64,000 nucleotides of DNA from a virus: IMG/VR virus record IMGVR_UViG_3300036900_000315, positions 1 to 64,000 of that record; one strand, given 5' to 3'. The notes under the pieces were generated by a model, which was given only the letters and a program-made list of their open reading frames with translations, was not told the origin of the DNA and made no database searches. Made by a program: the position numbers and the translations under genes. The first letter of the stretch is position 1, and each line of letters opens with the position of its first letter. Shown piece after piece: positions 1 to 8,207 of the stretch.

Positions 1-127
1 TTCCCTTTTGAGGGGGAGCCGCGGCCGCGGGCGGATGGACAAGCGGGGAGTTTGCGAATTGCTTCACGACTACATAGTCGGGAGTTCGCGGGAAAAGGTG
101 CCAAAACTGTTTTAATGCACCTGCCGT
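1..127. repeat. Direct repeat copy 1 (127 bp or more, truncated by the window edge)
   Basis: Bases 1-127 are identical to 529-655. The offset of 528 bp equals 176 codons, so both copies are read in the same minus-strand frame. Identity stops sharply at 127/128 versus 655/656. The left limit is unknown because the window starts here. Confidence 0.95.
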
Positions 128-502
128 CGTGCACACGATCCTGCGTCCGCCGGTGCGAGCTTCGGTCACAAACTGCCCGCGATCCGCCTCAGTCACCGCC
201 GCTTCGAACGCCTCAATCGTCAGGGAGCAGAGGCTGAAAAACACCGTGGGCGTGATGAACTTGCAGAGCTTCATTAACCCCGTTACCTTGCGCTCGTTTC
301 CCTTCGCCCCGATATCGAGGTCGTAGAGGTCGCCGCGGGCTACATCGGTTTCAGCCGGCAGCAGGTGCGCGAATTCGGCCATCACTCGCAGCCGGAGGAC
401 TTCCTTGCGGGCGTTGGGTGCTTTGGTGCTCTCGACCAGCAGGGCATATTCGTCGTAATCGGCGCGCTGTTCGGGCGTCGCTGGAGCCTTCGCAACTGGC
501 AT
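1..502 (-). CDS. Unknown protein, 3' end off the window, contains half of a duplicated segment
   Basis: This minus-strand frame is open from ATG 502 to the window edge, so the C terminus is missing. The protein begins MPVAKAPATPEQRADYDEY, continues as a charged alpha-helical stretch, and ends with a segment carrying WHLFPRTPDYVV followed by an Ala/Pro-rich linker. The frame is also open upstream of 502, through the second copy of the 127-bp repeat and back to a stop near 781. That extension has no convincing start and would be antisense to the small gene at 695-841. The same WHLFP-PDYVV motif recurs in the short ORF next to the integrase. I do not recognise the family. Codon usage matches its neighbours, so I believe the frame but not the exact start. 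Confidence 0.5.
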   Translation of the reverse strand, partial: MPVAKAPATPEQRADYDEYALLVESTKAPNARKEVLRLRVMAEFAHLLPAETDVARGDLYDLDIGAKGNERKVTGLMKLCKFITPTVFFSLCSLTIEAFEAAVTEADRGQFVTEARTGGRRIVCTTAGALKQFWHLFPRTPDYVVVKQFANSPLVHPPAAAAPPQKG

Positions 503-528
503 GGGGAGGACCTTGGCGGGGGCCGCAG

Positions 529-655
529 TTCCCTTTTGAGGGGGAGCCGCGGCCGCGGGCGGATGGACAAGCGGGGAGTTTGCGAATTGCTTCACGACTA
601 CATAGTCGGGAGTTCGCGGGAAAAGGTGCCAAAACTGTTTTAATGCACCTGCCGT
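529..655. repeat. Direct repeat copy 2
   Basis: Exact copy of bases 1-127. Bases 598-633 inside it also match 22778-22813 beside the integrase at 32 of 36 positions. Confidence 0.95.
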
Positions 656-656
656 A

Positions 657-685
657 TAGACATGCGCTTTGGCTTCCCGCACACT
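657..685 (+). promoter_or_regulatory. Sigma-70-type promoter for the 695 gene
   Basis: A TAGACA -35 box (657-662), a 17-bp spacer and a CACACT -10 box (680-685) end nine bases before the ATG at 695. No Shine-Dalgarno sequence lies in between, so the transcript would be leaderless or nearly so. The sequence resembles the promoter at 30060-30088, sharing TTCCCGCACA. Confidence 0.45.
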
Positions 686-694
686 TGGAACCGC

Positions 695-841
695 ATGAGT
701 AAGCCTTATTCCAAGTTGCAACGCGAGGACGCTGGGCACCGTATCAGAGAGCGCGTTTTGGTGTTTTCCGTGGTTCTATTGGTGTTCGGCGCCCTCTTCG
801 TGAAACTCTACTATTTTCCTTATCTCTGGACCATAAGCTAG
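695..841 (+). CDS. Small single-pass membrane protein (48 aa)
   Basis: Starts MSKPYSKLQRED, a basic N-terminal arm, followed by one hydrophobic helix around residues 21-38 and a C-terminal YFPYLWTIS tail. It lies alone on the plus strand with its own promoter. Its stop shares the CTAG at 838-841 with the stop of the convergent fibre gene. Isolated small membrane proteins with a private promoter in a prophage are often expressed from the lysogen, for example for superinfection exclusion. That role is inferred from context only. Confidence 0.55.
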   Translation: MSKPYSKLQREDAGHRIRERVLVFSVVLLVFGALFVKLYYFPYLWTIS

Positions 842-3800
842 CGGATCGATGTTCTCTGTGCGTCTGAAGCACCTTTCCCGACCGCTCCCGCGAGCCACTG
901 GCGTGCGACGGAGTAATCGCCGACTGGAATGGTCGAAGGAGCGCATGATACCCCGGTGCTCGTGCACGTTACCGGGCTACCGCTGATTGGCGTCATGGTC
1001 ACAATGCAAGAAGTGGCCCCGGAGAATGCCGCGATATTGCAGGTGATGGTTGGGGTGACCGAGGCCGAAGCCAGTGTGGTAGCCGTGCCGTTCGTTTGAA
1101 GGTTGGAAGGATCAGGCGGGAATGATAGCCACCCAATACTAATAGCCTCCGTCTGATCGAAATAGCCGTTAATTCGGTACAGGTAGGCATGGGAAGCGGT
1201 CAGCCCCGTAAAGGCCACCGAACGCGCCCTACTTCCTCCGCTATCCGATTGCCGCGTCCAGTTGGTACCGCCGTCTCCTGAAAGATCCACTGAGCATGTG
1301 CGGCTGTCCGGAGCCGTGTAGTTGACTGCGATCGAAAAGGCGGACACGGATGTGCTGATATGGGAAACGATCCCGAGTGCGCTTTCGAGCAAGTTCATAT
1401 TGGCACCCGATGCACATGGGTTAGCCGCCGTTGGAGTACAGGTGGCATCCCCGGTATCAATGCCAGGAACGCCAGCGAGCACCTGCCTTCCAGCCACGGT
1501 AGAGGACAGAGGCCACGTGTCTCCTGTAGGCATCGTGGATGTGACAGAAGATCCGCCGGACTGCTGGCACTGGGCCGACGTCATAGCGACGCCACCGTAA
1601 GTTCCGCAGATCATTGTATTGCTGCCCCAAGACGAAAGTGGGCGCAGTCCGTAATGAGGACGGAGCGATGCTCCGGTTCCAGTAGACGCGGTTGCTGTCC
1701 AAGAAGCAGGATTACAGTTGGTTCCGAGTGCGGAAAATGTTGTCGAAGTAACGGCCCCACCGCTGGCACCTATCGTCGCTGTCGTTCCGGTGCAGTTGGT
1801 GATTGTTAGCGATGCGCCATTTGTATAGCCCGATCCTCCCGCTATGACCGACACGGACGACATGCCAAGGTTTGGCGTGCCGTCAGTTACTCCAGTTACA
1901 CTGTTATACGCATCGGAATAATGATTGACGTTGAGCCCAGCCGGGGTGTAGAGATGACTCGGGAGCCCGATGGTATTCTGAGCGAGGATTCCACCTCCCG
2001 ATACAACGCCACCGCCACCAACACCGAACGTCATAACGTTATTACGATTAGAGAAGCCAGCATAAGGCCCCCCGCCGCCAAAGAAAAAAACCTGTGTCCC
2101 GTAAGCCCCCCCAACATCGGACATAGTGCCTATGGTGTTATTTGTGATGCTGAGATTGTCTATCCCGCTTTCAAGGTCGAATAATTCAGAGTTTCCTCCC
2201 CCCTGCCCTCCGAATAGCGTACGCCCAAGGTTGTAGGCGTAGTTGTTGACGACTGCCATTCGGTTGGATGACGAGACGAACGATTGCGTCGAGGTGGCCG
2301 TATTAGATCCTATAAAGGAGAAGATTCCGGCCGATCTCGTGATAAGGTTCGATCGTACGACCGCATCCACGGAATTTAGCAGGAGAATAGATGGCCCGAT
2401 ATTCGCGCAAGCACCTTGCCCATTTAAAAAGTTTCCCTCGATCAGGCCATTGCTTATCCCCTTAAGTTCGATTCTGGCCCGGCTACACGCACCATTTACA
2501 TTCAGAGCCTGCATGTACGCCATCTCCGCTGGGGACATATAAGTAGCATTGTGCGTGATGGTGAAATCATTCGGGTTCGGGTTGATATGGTTGTTCACCT
2601 CGACATAGATTGGCTCTCCCATGCTGTCCACGTAGTTGTTATCGACAAGCACAGGGCCGCCGTACCCGGAGGTATTGGTGAAACCACCATCTGAGAACTG
2701 AATGGGTATTGGGTAGGCGCCGGTTACGTTGTTGGCGTAGGAATTGTCCGCGTAGTTTCCGACGATCGCCCACTGCATGTTGGTCTGCATCGTCCCGTAA
2801 ATCAACCCCTGGACATTCGGGTATACGACTGCCGGAGACAAGGCGGATCGAGCGGGCGAGTGAAAGTAGATATCACGCACCGAGATGTATCGAGGGAACG
2901 GCGCAGGCTGCCCATTACTCCCTAAGCCGAATGAGAGATAAACCCCATAGCTCACGAGATTCGTAGGGTGCAAAGAGAACTCTAGGTTCTCTATCCAGAA
3001 GTGGTGGAACTGCCCGGTCGCAGCAGCTTTGAATATGGTGCCGTTCTGAACAAAGGTTCCAATCGTCGCCGCCAGCTGCTGAAAGCCGCCCAATTTCAAA
3101 GAGGTGGCGTAGCTGGGATTGATGCGCGATCCGAATGGAGGAAAGTCCGATGCTGCCACTTTGTGAGTCCGGAAGATGATCCATCGATGATTGGCTGCTG
3201 TGATAAGTCCCCCCGTGGCGTTGGGATCGATGGCCATCACTGGCAGGTTGTATCCGGTGCCGTTTCCAGTGTCAGGCACGATGCAGGTTACCCCTTGTGG
3301 AACCTCGAACACGGTGCCGAACCATAATTTGGTTCCTGGCGCGGCCAGGATCGCAGTGAGCGTGTCGCCTATGGAGATCGATCCCGAGTAACCAGACGGC
3401 GCGCTTACGCTAGCAGTTGAGATGCATTCTCCGCCGGACCCGGTCGCCGCAAGTGGAACGATTACGTAGGGAATAGAGTACGACGAGCACGTTGAATCGT
3501 CCGGCTCGCACAGCAGGTTTGCCTGCACGCTTGCAGGAGGCGCGGGTAGATGGGAGGCCGAGGCCGATGGCGTAGTAGCCGACACCTCAGCGGTCCCACA
3601 GCCTTGCGCTACGGTCATGCACCCGTTGACTTCGTCGTCGTCATTTGGCCGAGATGTTGGCAGGAAATAGTAAGTGGTTCCGTCCGCCAGCCCGGTAATG
3701 GGCATGGAGCAAACGCCGCTGGTGAACAGGCCGCCGCTCCGAGAACTGCTGGAACTCCAGAGGTAGACTCCAGACGAGACGCCGTACTGTACCCAACACT

Positions 3801-3930
3801 GAGAATCAGGCGACACCGTCCACTTCACCAACGCTGAATTGGTGCTGGTGGTGACTGAAATCGCACTGATGGTCGGCACCTGCGCCACTGCGGTTATCGC
3901 TAAAATGCCCATTAATATAAGCGTTTTCAT
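838..3930 (-). CDS. Large secreted beta-helix protein with fibronectin-type modules (tail-fibre or surface protein)
   Basis: 1,030 aa. Residues 1-16 (MKTLILMGILAITAVA) form a Sec signal peptide with a probable A16|Q17 cleavage. Residues about 20-110 look like a fibronectin type III domain. Residues about 220-700 are rich in short N/G/S/T repeats with asparagine ladders, as in right-handed parallel beta-helix proteins. A second FN3-like module lies near residues 850-930. A clear SD (AAAGGAA) precedes ATG 3930. It is the last gene of the 5.8-0.8 kb cluster. A beta-helix fits a fibre or polysaccharide-degrading tailspike, but a Sec signal is unexpected for a virion protein. A lysogen-expressed surface protein is the alternative. 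Confidence 0.7.
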   Translation of the reverse strand: MKTLILMGILAITAVAQVPTISAISVTTSTNSALVKWTVSPDSQCWVQYGVSSGVYLWSSSSSRSGGLFTSGVCSMPITGLADGTTYYFLPTSRPNDDDEVNGCMTVAQGCGTAEVSATTPSASASHLPAPPASVQANLLCEPDDSTCSSYSIPYVIVPLAATGSGGECISTASVSAPSGYSGSISIGDTLTAILAAPGTKLWFGTVFEVPQGVTCIVPDTGNGTGYNLPVMAIDPNATGGLITAANHRWIIFRTHKVAASDFPPFGSRINPSYATSLKLGGFQQLAATIGTFVQNGTIFKAAATGQFHHFWIENLEFSLHPTNLVSYGVYLSFGLGSNGQPAPFPRYISVRDIYFHSPARSALSPAVVYPNVQGLIYGTMQTNMQWAIVGNYADNSYANNVTGAYPIPIQFSDGGFTNTSGYGGPVLVDNNYVDSMGEPIYVEVNNHINPNPNDFTITHNATYMSPAEMAYMQALNVNGACSRARIELKGISNGLIEGNFLNGQGACANIGPSILLLNSVDAVVRSNLITRSAGIFSFIGSNTATSTQSFVSSSNRMAVVNNYAYNLGRTLFGGQGGGNSELFDLESGIDNLSITNNTIGTMSDVGGAYGTQVFFFGGGGPYAGFSNRNNVMTFGVGGGGVVSGGGILAQNTIGLPSHLYTPAGLNVNHYSDAYNSVTGVTDGTPNLGMSSVSVIAGGSGYTNGASLTITNCTGTTATIGASGGAVTSTTFSALGTNCNPASWTATASTGTGASLRPHYGLRPLSSWGSNTMICGTYGGVAMTSAQCQQSGGSSVTSTMPTGDTWPLSSTVAGRQVLAGVPGIDTGDATCTPTAANPCASGANMNLLESALGIVSHISTSVSAFSIAVNYTAPDSRTCSVDLSGDGGTNWTRQSDSGGSRARSVAFTGLTASHAYLYRINGYFDQTEAISIGWLSFPPDPSNLQTNGTATTLASASVTPTITCNIAAFSGATSCIVTMTPISGSPVTCTSTGVSCAPSTIPVGDYSVARQWLAGAVGKGASDAQRTSIR

Positions 3931-3940
3931 TAGATTCCTT

Positions 3941-4672
3941 TTAGTGATATGCAGCTGCCGTGCAAGACCAAACTCCAGAACCAGATAGCGTCAGTGTCGG
4001 AGAATAGGTACCTGGACCGACCAATCTATGAGCAATCGCAACAGCAACTCCACCGGGGCTTGCCTGCGAATCCACTGTTAGACCAGATCCAGATCCCGGC
4101 GTAACGGTGGCAGGATAGGATTCCAGTGAAACCATGATAATAGAACTAGCGGCCGTTGTGGTCAGTGATCCACACGTCACGGCAGTGCCACTGCCGTCTG
4201 CACTGGAAACTACATCGTGAGCGGGACTTGAAAGGCCGCTGACCTCTATCGCCGCAATGCCGGGGTATGAAAATAAGCCAGAATTCGGCGTTGACGTTAC
4301 CGTAAACGGAGAGCCCGTTGACGTAACCGGAGCGTGCCCGATGCTAGACCACACGTTAGCGTCTGTGGTGGCCGCATGGTTTGTGTCCTGGGTATACGTG
4401 TTGGAGTGATTATCACTCCCGCCGAAAGATGCGGTGCCGGCCCCAAAATAACCATTCGCCGCGTAGATAATTACGTTCGATGTCGTCGCAGGGGACGGGA
4501 ACGACGCAGATTGCGGCGCAGAGTCACCAGCGCTGTTCTGCCCTGACAGCACCTGACCAGACACCAGCGCAATAGTTGAGCCGCCCGCCGCTGGCGCGAC
4601 GTTCGTGCCAATCAGGGGGATTTGCGCGTTGAGCGTCGCGACAAACGCAATCAGGAATAGGAAGTTCTTCAT
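3941..4672 (-). CDS. Secreted protein of the fibre cluster, unknown function
   Basis: 243 aa from ATG 4672, which overlaps the stop of the upstream gene (ATGA) and indicates translational coupling. Residues 1-16 are a Sec signal peptide (MKNFLFLIAFVATLNA) followed by Q17. The mature part is Ser/Thr/Gly-rich and beta-strand-like, with few charged residues. This composition is typical of phage adhesin or fibre segments and of bacterial surface proteins. A longer reading from 4738 is open but would begin inside the upstream gene. Confidence 0.65.
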   Translation of the reverse strand: MKNFLFLIAFVATLNAQIPLIGTNVAPAAGGSTIALVSGQVLSGQNSAGDSAPQSASFPSPATTSNVIIYAANGYFGAGTASFGGSDNHSNTYTQDTNHAATTDANVWSSIGHAPVTSTGSPFTVTSTPNSGLFSYPGIAAIEVSGLSSPAHDVVSSADGSGTAVTCGSLTTTAASSIIMVSLESYPATVTPGSGSGLTVDSQASPGGVAVAIAHRLVGPGTYSPTLTLSGSGVWSCTAAAYH

Positions 4673-5811
4673 CGGTCTACCCGCCAGTTGAGGGTCACGG
4701 CCCCGAGGGTGGGAGACGTGCTCGTCAGTGCGTTGCACTGATCGAAGTTCACGTTATCCGCGGTTGCATAAGCGTTGATCGTAATGCCACCCCCTGGAGT
4801 GTAGCCCGCGAGCGCCTTGATGGAGGCGTTGGCCGATGCGGTAACCGTGTCGGTTGCCTTCACGCCTGGCGCGCTCACCGTTACCACTGTGGCGCACAAT
4901 CCGGCGCCGAGCGCGGTAGTGCCCATGGTTGCCGTTCCGGAGAACCCGTTCCCACCGCTGATGATCCTATAACCGCCAGCGCCCGAGTTGAGAGCGGTAG
5001 CGTAGACGGCCCAGAACGGCTGTCCCGACGCGCACTGCGAAGGGTTGGGGTTACTCACTCCGTCAAGCTGGTAAACGTTCCTGGCACCTTGTCCGTTGCC
5101 GATGTCGAGCGAAAGGCCAGCCGCGCAGTTGGCGTTCGACTCAACCAGGACCCGCATACCCTCCCCTAGAGCCGGGGCCGCATTGCCTATTGGCGCTCCG
5201 ACGAATGCGGTAGTGGAGGCAGAGGTCAGCGCGATTGTCGTGTCAGCCGCTTGAACGGCGGTCGCTCTGGAGAGCATCACCGCCGTGTTAGCCGAAAAGG
5301 TTGTACCTGTGAGATTGAGCGTGGTGCCATCTGCTGAGTAGGTCGTTCCCGCACCTCCACCGCAGCCACTAGAAGCGCTTCCGTCAGGGTGGACGCAATC
5401 AGTAGTGGGTGCCCCCGAGGATACAGCAGAGGGAACGCCGCTCGCGTATTTAATGATGCCAGTGAGTGCCGAAGTGGGAAGATTTGCTGACGGAATGACG
5501 CTGTTTGGCGTGTCGAGAACGCCACCTGTGACGTGGACGTAGCCAGTGCCACTCGGTGCGACTCCGCTACTGCCCACAATCTGCGACCAGTCGTGGAAGT
5601 ACCCGCAGACCCAATCGGTCGGCACGGCGGGCGAAGAGGTTGTCAGTTGCCACTTTTGCCCTAGCCCGCAACCGCCGGGAAGATTAGGCCCCTGCGATGT
5701 CGGCCAGGTTGCGAGGTTCATCCGGAAATCGTGCGTCTCCTGTGCCAATAGGCCAGAGGCGCCCACGATCGCGCAGAGCGCGAGTGCCGCGCCCGTTCGA
5801 ATACTCTTCAT
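4669..5811 (-). CDS. Secreted fibre-like protein
   Basis: 380 aa from ATG 5811, preceded by AAAGGAAA. Residues 1-23 are a Sec signal peptide ending SGLLA before Q24. The mature protein has a Gly-rich CGGG linker near residue 150 and many short beta-prone segments. The GSSGVAPSGTGYVHVTGG stretch recalls phage tail-fibre shaft repeats. It is the first of three coupled secreted genes. The upstream sigma-factor gene ends 26 bp before it, so the cluster may be co-transcribed with that factor. Confidence 0.65.
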   Translation of the reverse strand: MKSIRTGAALALCAIVGASGLLAQETHDFRMNLATWPTSQGPNLPGGCGLGQKWQLTTSSPAVPTDWVCGYFHDWSQIVGSSGVAPSGTGYVHVTGGVLDTPNSVIPSANLPTSALTGIIKYASGVPSAVSSGAPTTDCVHPDGSASSGCGGGAGTTYSADGTTLNLTGTTFSANTAVMLSRATAVQAADTTIALTSASTTAFVGAPIGNAAPALGEGMRVLVESNANCAAGLSLDIGNGQGARNVYQLDGVSNPNPSQCASGQPFWAVYATALNSGAGGYRIISGGNGFSGTATMGTTALGAGLCATVVTVSAPGVKATDTVTASANASIKALAGYTPGGGITINAYATADNVNFDQCNALTSTSPTLGAVTLNWRVDR

Positions 5812-5837
5812 AAATCTATTTCCTTTTCGGTGTTGCT

Positions 5838-6377
5838 TCAAGCGGCCTTCGCGGCAAGCGAGGAACGCAGTATTTGGATTGCAGACCCGTGCCTGCGGAT
5901 GACGGTGCGGCGGGAGGCTTTGACGCCTAACGCGATTTCGGGGAAGGTGGCGCCGCTGAGCTTCATGGCGATTACTTTGCGCTCGGGGGCCGGCAGGGAG
6001 AGAATGGCGACGGCGACGCGGGTTTCACGGCGGTTCGCGTCAATCTCTTCGACGAGAGAGGGGTGCGGGGTCGAGAATTGGTGGAGCTCGTCCACCGGGA
6101 GACCGTCGATCGGGATGGCCTGGTGAGCCCGAGGCTGGGCCCGTACCGAGTCGAGCATGCCGCCTCGCAAGCGGGTGATCAGGTAATTTTCCAAGCGGTC
6201 GGCGACGCAGAGCAAAACCTCTTCGCCGGTTTGCTTGAGGTCCTGCTCGTCGATCGACCGGGGCAAGGTGGCCTTCAGCCGGCGGACGGTTGCGGAGATC
6301 AGCGGACGGTAAATAGCTGCTACCTGGTCGCGGCGGAACATAGAGACGGTACTCGGGCTACGCAGGGGAGATGGCAT
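5838..6377 (-). CDS. Phage-encoded RNA polymerase sigma factor, FliA/WhiG-like
   Basis: 179 aa from ATG 6377, which has GGAGG five bases upstream. Residues about 20-60 resemble sigma region 2 of the sigma-28 family (LKATLPRSIDEQDLKQTGEE). The segment ITRLRGGMLDSVR near residues 66-80 matches the family signature RIRGAMLDELR. Residues about 125-175 form a region 4 helix-turn-helix (LPAPERKVIAMKLSG then TFPEIALGVKASRRTV). It should redirect host RNA polymerase, plausibly to late promoters. It lies divergent from the XRE regulator across 41 bp, a switch-like arrangement. Confidence 0.75.
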   Translation of the reverse strand: MPSPLRSPSTVSMFRRDQVAAIYRPLISATVRRLKATLPRSIDEQDLKQTGEEVLLCVADRLENYLITRLRGGMLDSVRAQPRAHQAIPIDGLPVDELHQFSTPHPSLVEEIDANRRETRVAVAILSLPAPERKVIAMKLSGATFPEIALGVKASRRTVIRRHGSAIQILRSSLAAKAA

Positions 6378-6406
6378 GGGTGCCTCCAGTGTGCGCCCCC
6401 GCACGC

Positions 6407-6412
6407 CACAAT
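6407..6412 (+). promoter_or_regulatory. Candidate -10 box of the XRE gene
   Basis: CACAAT lies six bases before ATG 6419, with no Shine-Dalgarno sequence between. That spacing fits a leaderless transcript. The GC-rich dyad GTGCGCCCCCGCAC just upstream could be an operator shared with the divergent sigma-factor gene. I see no good -35 box. Confidence 0.3.
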
Positions 6413-6418
6413 AGGGGT

Positions 6419-6937
6419 ATGAGTACTGATAAACCGGACGACGTGTCGATGGAGCGGACGGCGCCGCCAGGGGCTCAGCTCAGAACGACGCTGCCTCAAA
6501 CGCTCGCGAAGGTGCGGGGCCTCCGGGGGATGAGCATGAGAAGGCTCGCCCTTGAGTCTGGGGTGGCGAAGTCGACCATCTGCGATCTCGAGTCCGGCCA
6601 GGCAACCGACGTGATGATGACCACGCTCTGCAAGCTCTGTGGGGTTTTGCGGGTCACGCCGGACTACCTGCTCAACATCTATCCCGACGAAACGTTAGCG
6701 AGCGCCTCCCCGGTGGTGGAGCCACCTACAGTCCGGGAATCCCGCACCTGCGCGTATTGCTCAAAACGATTGAGAGCAGGGGAGCCTCACATGCCGGGTG
6801 AGTGTATGATGCACGCAGCCGACCACAATCCCTCAGCCGAATACCTCGCTGCGAAGTACGGTTTCTGTGTTGCTGCGATCGCCGCCATCCTCGCAGCGGA
6901 ATACGATCGCCGCAATCACAAAACTGCTGAAGGTTAG
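6419..6937 (+). CDS. XRE-family helix-turn-helix regulator with C-terminal cysteine motif
   Basis: 172 aa from ATG 6419 (MSTDKPDD). Residues about 25-85 form a Cro/CI-type HTH: MSMRRLALESGVAKSTICDL gives the two DNA-binding helices, and CKLCGVLRVTPDYLLN the trailing helices. The C-terminal part starts with CAYCSKRL and later has ECMMHAADH, suggesting a small zinc site in place of a LexA-like peptidase, so RecA-driven self-cleavage is unlikely. Divergent orientation to the sigma gene makes it a candidate lysogeny repressor. An alternative is a repressor of the sigma gene only. Confidence 0.75.
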   Translation: MSTDKPDDVSMERTAPPGAQLRTTLPQTLAKVRGLRGMSMRRLALESGVAKSTICDLESGQATDVMMTTLCKLCGVLRVTPDYLLNIYPDETLASASPVVEPPTVRESRTCAYCSKRLRAGEPHMPGECMMHAADHNPSAEYLAAKYGFCVAAIAAILAAEYDRRNHKTAEG

Positions 6938-7293
6938 GCGCCAGCTCCAGCAGTTCGAGCTTTCCCCTTCGTTACGGCCTTCGCTACCGGGGCCTTCTTC
7001 TCAGCCTTCAGTTTCGCCCAACGTGCCTTTTGCGCTTCGGCCATCTTCCTGCGGACTGCCGCTGAGCGCTTCTTCCTGGGGGCTGGCGTATCACTCACGG
7101 TGACCTGTGGCGCTTTGCCGATCATTCCGGCGCCCGTCTTTTGGGGTCCGTCGAGGCGACGCCGCACGATCTCCGAGATGGCATTCGGGGCAATGCCTAA
7201 AGCCTCACTCAATTCGCGGATACGGATGTTCAATGCATCCCGTTCTGCGATCATCCCTCGTAGTGCGAACTCCTGAAGCTCTCGTGTATTCAT
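6934..7293 (-). CDS. Basic DNA-associated protein, unknown
   Basis: 119 aa from ATG 7293 (MNTRELQEF), with GGGAG upstream. The N-terminal half is helical and contains an HTH-like stretch (ELSEALGIAPNAISEIVRRR, residues about 28-47). The C-terminal half is Lys/Ala-rich (RRKMAEAQKARWAKLKAEKK) like histone-H1 or H-NS-type tails. It probably binds DNA. It is convergent with, and overlaps by 4 bp, the XRE gene. Confidence 0.6.
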   Translation of the reverse strand: MNTRELQEFALRGMIAERDALNIRIRELSEALGIAPNAISEIVRRRLDGPQKTGAGMIGKAPQVTVSDTPAPRKKRSAAVRRKMAEAQKARWAKLKAEKKAPVAKAVTKGKARTAGAGA

Positions 7294-7376
7294 TCGGTTC
7301 TCCCATTGTTCCTTTCGTATTTTGGACAGCGACAGCATTTCCTCGATCGGTACTCGTCTCCAACTCACTCTCCAGC

Positions 7377-7610
7377 TCAATTGAACCCCTCAATCCAGTG
7401 CCTCATTGCCTCCGGTCCACGGTGAATCTCCAGCATCCCCAACTCAATCGCCGTCCTGGCGCCGGGATGATTGCGATCATACACGGCCCGGTTCTTCCCA
7501 AGGTCTGAGGCCATCGAGGCGTAAGCGCCTAGGAGATCGCCGCTATCCACGTATTCGAGGGCTCGTTTCTTCGCCCAGTCGAGGAACTGTTCTCGGGTTT
7601 CAGCTTTCAA
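7377..7610 (-). CDS. Small protein of unknown function (TTG start)
   Basis: 77 aa. The best start is TTG 7610: it overlaps the stop of the upstream 32-aa gene (TTGA) and has GGAGGAGGCGAGG about nine bases upstream. A longer ATG frame from 7712 runs across that upstream gene and gives an implausible Gly/Cys-rich head. The protein is helical with the motif DSGDLLGAYASMASDLGKN. Family not recognised. It is the last gene of the early small-gene array. Confidence 0.55.
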   Translation of the reverse strand: MKAETREQFLDWAKKRALEYVDSGDLLGAYASMASDLGKNRAVYDRNHPGARTAIELGMLEIHRGPEAMRHWIEGFN

Positions 7611-7705
7611 AATAGCCTCGCCTCCTCCATCACCACATCCACATCCTCGCCCTCCTCGAGGCATTTCCGGATGTTGGCGATGGTTTGCTCCTGCTGTTTC
7701 GTCAT
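7607..7705 (-). CDS. 32-aa peptide gene in the early array
   Basis: ATG 7705 overlaps the stop of the upstream gene (ATGA) and its own stop overlaps the next start (TTGA). The coupling on both sides is the main evidence. The product, MTKQQEQTIANIRKCLEEGE and 12 more residues, is acidic and helical. Function unknown. Confidence 0.45.
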   Translation of the reverse strand: MTKQQEQTIANIRKCLEEGEDVDVVMEEARLF

Positions 7706-7971
7706 CGATCATGCTCCATCATCGCTACAGCCCCACAGACGTGCCTTTCCGGCTCCGTTACTGTCTCCCCACAGTGCGCGCATCTCGAGGGTGTGTGAGG
7801 CGTCGTATCTTCGGTCGGGTGCTGCGTCTGTTCGTAGGCCCAGTTGTAAAGGTCCGAGAGGCGCGTCGTTGTCATCAAATCGCCGGGGTGGTGATGGAGG
7901 TAGTCCTGTGCCAAGTCGTCGAATTGCGCAAATAGGCGTTGGTGGCGGGCTTTGTGTTCTTCCGGGGTCAA
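7702..7971 (-). CDS. Small protein with C-terminal zinc-ribbon-like motif
   Basis: 89 aa. The N-terminal part is helical and His-rich. Residues about 64-79 carry CAHCGETVTEPERHVC, two cysteine pairs expected to bind zinc. ATG 7971 overlaps the upstream stop (ATGA). Zinc-knuckle proteins of this size in phage early regions are usually nucleic-acid or host-protein binders. Function unknown. Confidence 0.6.
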   Translation of the reverse strand: MTPEEHKARHQRLFAQFDDLAQDYLHHHPGDLMTTTRLSDLYNWAYEQTQHPTEDTTPHTPSRCAHCGETVTEPERHVCGAVAMMEHDR

Positions 7972-8207
7972 AACGAGCCTTGCCTTTCGTTGAGTCGCTG
8001 AGTCGCTTCGATGTTCTTTCGGGTCTTGTCGCGGTTCGTGCCTTTGATTACCGGGCCGGGTCCAAACCGCGCATCACGAACAAAGCCCTGCATACATGCC
8101 TTGCCCCATTCGCTGATCGGCTTGATACCAGTTTCTGGGTCAATCGTCGGCTGATCGGCCTCGGTTGCCAGGATGGATCGGATTACGTCTTTCTGCTCGT
8201 TGGTCAT
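7968..8207 (-). CDS. Small protein, unknown
   Basis: 79 aa from ATG 8207 (MTNEQKDVIRSIL), chosen because it overlaps the upstream stop by ATGA. A longer frame to 8348 would overlap the upstream gene by 145 bp. Mixed alpha/beta with a basic C-terminal helix. No family recognised. Confidence 0.6.
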   Translation of the reverse strand: MTNEQKDVIRSILATEADQPTIDPETGIKPISEWGKACMQGFVRDARFGPGPVIKGTNRDKTRKNIEATQRLNERQGSF

